Shown here: positions 60,729 to 64,000 of the stretch, piece by piece | Layout: the number at the start of each line of letters is the position of its first letter | How positions within the stretch are numbered: position 1 is the first letter of the stretch | From: an uncultured Latescibacterota bacterium | GTDB lineage: Bacteria; Latescibacterota; UBA2968; UBA8231 | NCBI GenBank assembly: GCA_951813615.1 | Contig: OX638377.1 | Span: forward strand, 4,304,599 to 4,368,598 | Length of the DNA: 64,000 bases | Reading direction: 5' to 3' | Program-made: the position numbers and the translations under genes | The notes under the pieces: model-generated | The model's database searches: none | What the model saw: the letters and a program-made list of their open reading frames with translations, nothing else | What the model was told of the DNA's origin: nothing

Positions 60729-62042
60729 CTAAAAGCGGCGATCCAACGCCCATTCGGCCCAAGAGCGCACGTATTCGTTGCCCTGCTGACGCGCCCGTTG
60801 CAAGGCAGTTACCGCCGTGGCTGGCGCACGCCATTTGGCCAGCGTCATCGCTGCATTTTCGCGCAGCGGCGCATCGGACAAAGACCAAGGCGTCATCGCG
60901 CGGCTATCGTCCAGCGCCTGTGTCAAAGCTGGTACTGCCGCCGGCACCTGGCCCATATTGCTCAAGGCATCGGCGGCATTGCGGCAGACCCATTCGCTGT
61001 CGTCCTGCAATGCGGCGGCAAGGGCCGCAGCCGCTTCCTGAGCCTCGGCACCCATGCAGCCCAAGGCCGTGGCGGCACCGGCGCGCAGCCACCAGTCCCC
61101 ATCCTGCAACGCCTCAATGAGCGCGGGTACCGCGACAGCACCGGTCGCAGCCAGCCCGTAGGGGCTTTCCAACTGGCTGGGATTGGTAAAATCGCCGCGA
61201 TCGAGATTGGCTTGCCAACTCCGGGCAGACTCGTCTTTTAGCGCCGCCATCAATACCGGCACCCCTTCGGCTCCCAACGCCCCCAAGTCGTAATAAGCAT
61301 CCAACCGCACCCGTTCATCGGGATGGCACAAAGCGGCCTGCAAGGCTTCCACCGATCTATGCGGCCTCAAGGCGGGAGCCTGTCCCCCGTACCAACGCCA
61401 CAGCGTGCGGTACAGAGCCGCATGGCGTCCTGTTGGCATCCATCGGCTGCGCTGGTCTGGCGTATTCTCTTGGATGCGGGCGAAGAGAAACTTCAGCATG
61501 TAGCGCGTTCGGGTCGAGCGATTGGTCGTGGCCCGGTGCCACAACTCGTAATGGGTGATGACCACGGTGCCCGCCGTGCAGGTAAGGGCCACCCCTTCGA
61601 CCTCATCGCTAGGGCCATCCATATAGTACTGCGTCCTAGGCACCAGCGCCGTAGGCCCCATATCCGGCGTTACCTCGCGCGGGTAGTACAGCATCAGAAC
61701 ATAGCGCGGGCGGTGGTAGCGCACGTTGCCGCCGAAGGGATAATCCTTGTGCCAATTTTGGGCTTGGGCACCCGGCGCGAGATCGTGGCAGTGACAGTGG
61801 CGGCAGAGGGCGTACCCAGGCCCTAAAATGCCGGTCAAGGCCGCATCTACTGCCGGGTCGGCGAACAACTGGTGCAATAGGGGAATGCGATCTATCAGGG
61901 CGTTGCCTGGATTGCCCTCGGCAAGCACGCGTTCGACTTGGCGGTGCAGTTCGCCGTGTAGGTCCGCGCTCGCGGTCGGTTGTACCACGCGATATCCCTG
62001 GATAATAAAATCCTGCAGGGCCGCATCGTTTAATCGAGTCAT
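60729..62042 (-). CDS. Phytanoyl-CoA dioxygenase (PhyH) fused to HEAT repeats (2)
   Basis: 437 residues. Oxygenase ligands H98 and D100 in 'AQNWHKDYPFGGNVRYHRPRY' and H169 in 'THYELWHRATTNRSTRTRYMLKFLF'. 'DMGPTALVPRTQYY' corresponds to the turn in the paralogue. HEAT-like repeats follow from about residue 225: 'VEALQAALCHPDERVRLDAYYDLGALG', 'VPALIEALQDGDWWLRAGAATALGCMG', 'AALAAALQDDSEWVCRNAADALSNMG'. The ATG shares its first base with the stop of the Gfo/Idh gene (TGATG), so translation is coupled. Same layout as the next gene at moderate identity: an old tandem duplication. Confidence 0.88.
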   Translation of the reverse strand: MTRLNDAALQDFIIQGYRVVQPTASADLHGELHRQVERVLAEGNPGNALIDRIPLLHQLFADPAVDAALTGILGPGYALCRHCHCHDLAPGAQAQNWHKDYPFGGNVRYHRPRYVLMLYYPREVTPDMGPTALVPRTQYYMDGPSDEVEGVALTCTAGTVVITHYELWHRATTNRSTRTRYMLKFLFARIQENTPDQRSRWMPTGRHAALYRTLWRWYGGQAPALRPHRSVEALQAALCHPDERVRLDAYYDLGALGAEGVPVLMAALKDESARSWQANLDRGDFTNPSQLESPYGLAATGAVAVPALIEALQDGDWWLRAGAATALGCMGAEAQEAAAALAAALQDDSEWVCRNAADALSNMGQVPAAVPALTQALDDSRAMTPWSLSDAPLRENAAMTLAKWRAPATAVTALQRARQQGNEYVRSWAEWALDRRF

Positions 62043-63136
62043 CAGCTTATCCTCACTTCCCCGCCCTCGGCGGCTGAGCGATACAGGCCATCGAGAGCGG
62101 CCATGACGTTGAGCACTTCTTCTTTTTTTACCAACAACTCGGCCCGACCCTCAAGCACCTCGACAAAGTGGGCCGCAGCTTTCCAATGGCCCGAGAAGGG
62201 CACCGAGGGATCGGACGGCACGTTGAGCCGGGTGTCGGCCTGATAGCGGCCCAAGGTGCCGATAAAAGTGAGCGGATTAAACGTGAGGCCGCCCTTGGTG
62301 CCCATGATGAGGGTGCCGCCGGTGCCGTCGGGCAAATTGGCCGCCCAACTGGCCCGAATGCTGATGGTGGCACCGTTTTCCAAGCGCAAAAAGCCAGCGG
62401 CCATATCCTCGACATCGTACTCGCCAATGTCATAGTCCCGAGGCGCAAATACGCCCTCCGGCGCGCCGCTGTCGGCCAGCGACGTGACCACGTCTTCGCG
62501 CTGGTCGGCCAGTTTGGTGTACGTCGCACCCGAGGCGGCCACCACCTTGGGACTGCCCATAATCCACAGCAAGGCATCGAGCGCGTGGACGCCAATGTCG
62601 TAAAGTGGGCCGCCGCCCGAGGCTTCTTTCATGTGGAAGCGGCCCCAAGTGGGCACGCCGCGGCGGCGGAAGGCCGAGGTTTCAGCGTAGTACATCTCGC
62701 CTAGATGACCGCTGTCGGCCAGTTGCTTAGCAGCGGTATTGGTGCCGGAGAAACGGCCTGTCTGGGTGACAAATAGATGGCGTCCGGCAGCCTCGGCCGC
62801 TGTGTACATAGCGACTGCATCGGCGTGGCTGGCGGCTACGGGTTTTTCGCAAAAGACGTGGGCACCGGCTTGAAGGGCAGCTTCGGTGTAGGCTCGGTGT
62901 GAGACATTGGGGGTGCAGACGCAGACAATATCGGGACGCAACTCGTCCATCATACGTCCAAAGTCGTCGTACGCGTGGGAGATGCCGTGACGGTCGGCGG
63001 TCTGTTGGGCCTTGGCCAAGGTGTGATTGAACACGCCGACCACTTCTACGGCTGGGGCCAACTCCAGCCAAGCGGGGATATGGCCGGTGTTGGCGACCAT
63101 GCCAGTGCCGACGATGGCTACTTTGTACGGGGCCAT
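62042..63136 (-). CDS. Gfo/Idh/MocA-family NAD(P)-dependent dehydrogenase
   Basis: 364 residues; AGGAG before the ATG. N-terminal Rossmann fold: 'YKVAIVGTGMVANTGHIPAWLEL', 'VVGVFNHTLAKAQQTADRHG', 'DIVCVCTPNVSHRAYTEAALQAGAHVFCEKPVAAS' with the EKP lysine. 'MKEASGGGPLYDIGVHALDALLWIMG' carries the GGG..D.G.H catalytic motif. Oxidises a hydroxyl of a sugar or cyclitol. First gene of the operon with two PhyH-HEAT proteins and the UxaA-type dehydratase, which suggests a sugar or sugar-acid breakdown route. Confidence 0.93.
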   Translation of the reverse strand: MAPYKVAIVGTGMVANTGHIPAWLELAPAVEVVGVFNHTLAKAQQTADRHGISHAYDDFGRMMDELRPDIVCVCTPNVSHRAYTEAALQAGAHVFCEKPVAASHADAVAMYTAAEAAGRHLFVTQTGRFSGTNTAAKQLADSGHLGEMYYAETSAFRRRGVPTWGRFHMKEASGGGPLYDIGVHALDALLWIMGSPKVVAASGATYTKLADQREDVVTSLADSGAPEGVFAPRDYDIGEYDVEDMAAGFLRLENGATISIRASWAANLPDGTGGTLIMGTKGGLTFNPLTFIGTLGRYQADTRLNVPSDPSVPFSGHWKAAAHFVEVLEGRAELLVKKEEVLNVMAALDGLYRSAAEGGEVRIS

Positions 63137-63315
63137 GTTCTCCTGTTATCCGGGTTAGGAGTGCGTTCTTCTCGGAGGTTTTGATATTAAGATGGTTTGC
63201 TGCCGTTCGGGAGTCAAAGAAGGCCGAGACGCAACGGACATTCTCTATTCCCTCCCCAACGGCTCAATGGAAAGTCTGAAGTCTAGGCTGTTGAGGAGTT
63301 TTAGAGCGTCAGGTG

Positions 63316-63343
63316 TTGACGGATGCCTGACAGGGGCTATACT
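63316..63343 (+). promoter_or_regulatory. Strong sigma70-like promoter
   Basis: TTGACG (63316-63321), 16-base spacer, TATACT (63338-63343). It lies about 55 bases before the ATG at 63398 and looks dedicated to the two small genes that follow. The region 63137-63315 between this and the divergent Gfo/Idh gene shows no gene I can support. Confidence 0.6.
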
Positions 63344-63397
63344 TCCCGTGAGACCACAAATGAACAAACATGAACGCATCGTAAAAAGTAACAGGAT

Positions 63398-63730
63398 ATG
63401 CCAATTGCAAGAATTTCTGACGATGCCCTTGTTGTTCGTGGCGGTAAAAACCGACCCGAAGACATTCAACGTGGAAGCGGAATACATCCAAGTGGGATCA
63501 CAGGCGTATCAGTAGAAAGTGGTGAAGGTGTATCCATCTCTGAACTGGCAAAGACGATTCCACATGGACAAGTTGGCGTAACAACCGCTGGTGAAATCCG
63601 AAAAGCTGGCGGTGATGTGGTGCGAACTTCTGGGCGAAGCCCTTATCATGCGACATTGACTGGACTTACGGCCGGACAAGTTAGTGAACTTTTTGCGCCA
63701 ACAATACCAAATCCTGCACGGGAGAAGTAA
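63398..63730 (+). CDS. Small conserved-type protein of unknown function
   Basis: 110 residues (MPIARISDDALVVRGGKNRP...). No signal peptide or helices. It is glycine- and threonine-rich with clear short motifs ('RGSGIHPSGITGVSVESG', 'SISELAKTIPHGQVGVTTAGEIRKAGGDVVRTSGRSPYHATLTGLT', ending 'LFAPTIPNP'). This recalls small proteins found in two-gene cassettes in various bacteria, but I cannot name a function. GC is visibly lower than in the rest of the window. 2 nt separate it from the next gene, which suggests one transcript from the promoter at 63316. Confidence 0.7.
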   Translation: MPIARISDDALVVRGGKNRPEDIQRGSGIHPSGITGVSVESGEGVSISELAKTIPHGQVGVTTAGEIRKAGGDVVRTSGRSPYHATLTGLTAGQVSELFAPTIPNPAREK

Positions 63731-63732
63731 AA

Positions 63733-64000
63733 ATGAACAAACCAAGAGTATTCGTCGATTTTCACAACGCAGATGCAAAAGGCAGGGTGCGTTTGAACTG
63801 CGTTGGGACAGTGGAAGACCTCGCATGTCAGAAAATTTCTCTGACAGAAGGGCAATCGCTGACTCTTTACAGCGAAGATTTAGAAGTTGATGGTGTGGTT
63901 AGATACTCCCCAAAAGAAAATTTATGGGTTGCTGTAATTGATTGGGATGCCATTCGAGAGGTTGCCCCCGTAGTCTCTCAAAAGGAACACCACAGCCCGG
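63733..64000 (+). CDS. Hypothetical protein, cut by the window end
   Basis: An open frame of 89 codons with no stop before the edge, starting at ATG 63733 with GGAG eight bases upstream (inside the end of the previous gene). It begins MNKPRVFVDFHNADAKGRVR and includes 'ISLTEGQSLTLYSEDLEVDGVVRYSPKENLWVAVIDWDAIR'. The last part is typical of small proteins that measure about 90-100 residues, so little is missing. AT-richer than the rest of the window. Cotranscribed with the preceding gene; function unknown. Confidence 0.65.
   Translation, partial: MNKPRVFVDFHNADAKGRVRLNCVGTVEDLACQKISLTEGQSLTLYSEDLEVDGVVRYSPKENLWVAVIDWDAIREVAPVVSQKEHHSP

Noticed and set aside
63192..63515. 107-codon plus-strand frame before the right-edge cassette
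   Set aside because: Spans the promoter and overlaps the better-supported 63398-63730 gene in another frame; no Shine-Dalgarno site.

Overview
The window is GC-rich bacterial chromosome, apart from an AT-richer right edge. FG-GAP/VCBS proteins with the C-terminal 'NYPNPFNP' sorting-type domain, several proteins with a gliding-motility/FlgD-like 'FTPNGDG' C-terminal domain, and catabolic genes of the phytanoyl-CoA dioxygenase, Gfo/Idh, UxaA and sulfatase families point to an uncultured member of the FCB group. A Latescibacterota-like lineage is my best guess, but no rRNA or marker set is present to prove it. GTG and TTG starts with good Shine-Dalgarno sites are common.

Layout. 1-117: C-terminal end of DprA. 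151-2822 (minus): feoA-feoB and a 45-residue membrane protein coupled to feoB, behind a good sigma70-like promoter. 2869-3747: a secreted protein of unknown function. 3769-19920 (minus): a 16-kb array of GT-C-type membrane glycosyltransferases (two TMTC-like enzymes with TPR tails, a GT39-like, an AftB-like, a further GT-C-like protein and two GT22-like tandem copies), then GtrA and a TIM-barrel sugar isomerase. It probably serves lipid-linked or protein O-glycosylation. An IS5-family element has split one TMTC gene, and one GT22 copy has lost 273 bp in frame.

20057-25324: a D-threonine-aldolase-like PLP enzyme, anmK and an M16C metalloprotease. 25325-32369: two tandem VCBS/sorting-domain proteins and a TlpA-like protein that share one signal-peptide cassette. 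The two VCBS genes also share duplicated intergenic DNA with palindromic repeats and a hairpin. 32415-44022: five translationally coupled genes, alternating discoidin-like/FTPNGDG-tailed proteins with large proteins that look like beta-barrels. This is the best candidate for an undescribed system. 44179-47274: a secreted protein, an ECF sigma factor and a large anti-sigma-like membrane protein. 47367-50969: sulfatase, MFS transporter and an SUMF1-fold protein lacking the catalytic cysteines.

51045-51120: tRNA-Phe(GAA). 51176-56578: a small protein, a CxxS glutaredoxin, murA, a DUF362 protein, a MazG-like protein, a 144-bp MITE with a 7-bp target duplication, an O-methyltransferase and a class I glutamine amidotransferase. 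56601-63136 (minus): a catabolic operon of Gfo/Idh dehydrogenase, two phytanoyl-CoA-dioxygenase/HEAT fusions and a double-length UxaA dehydratase. 63316-64000: a strong promoter and two small AT-richer genes that look recently acquired.
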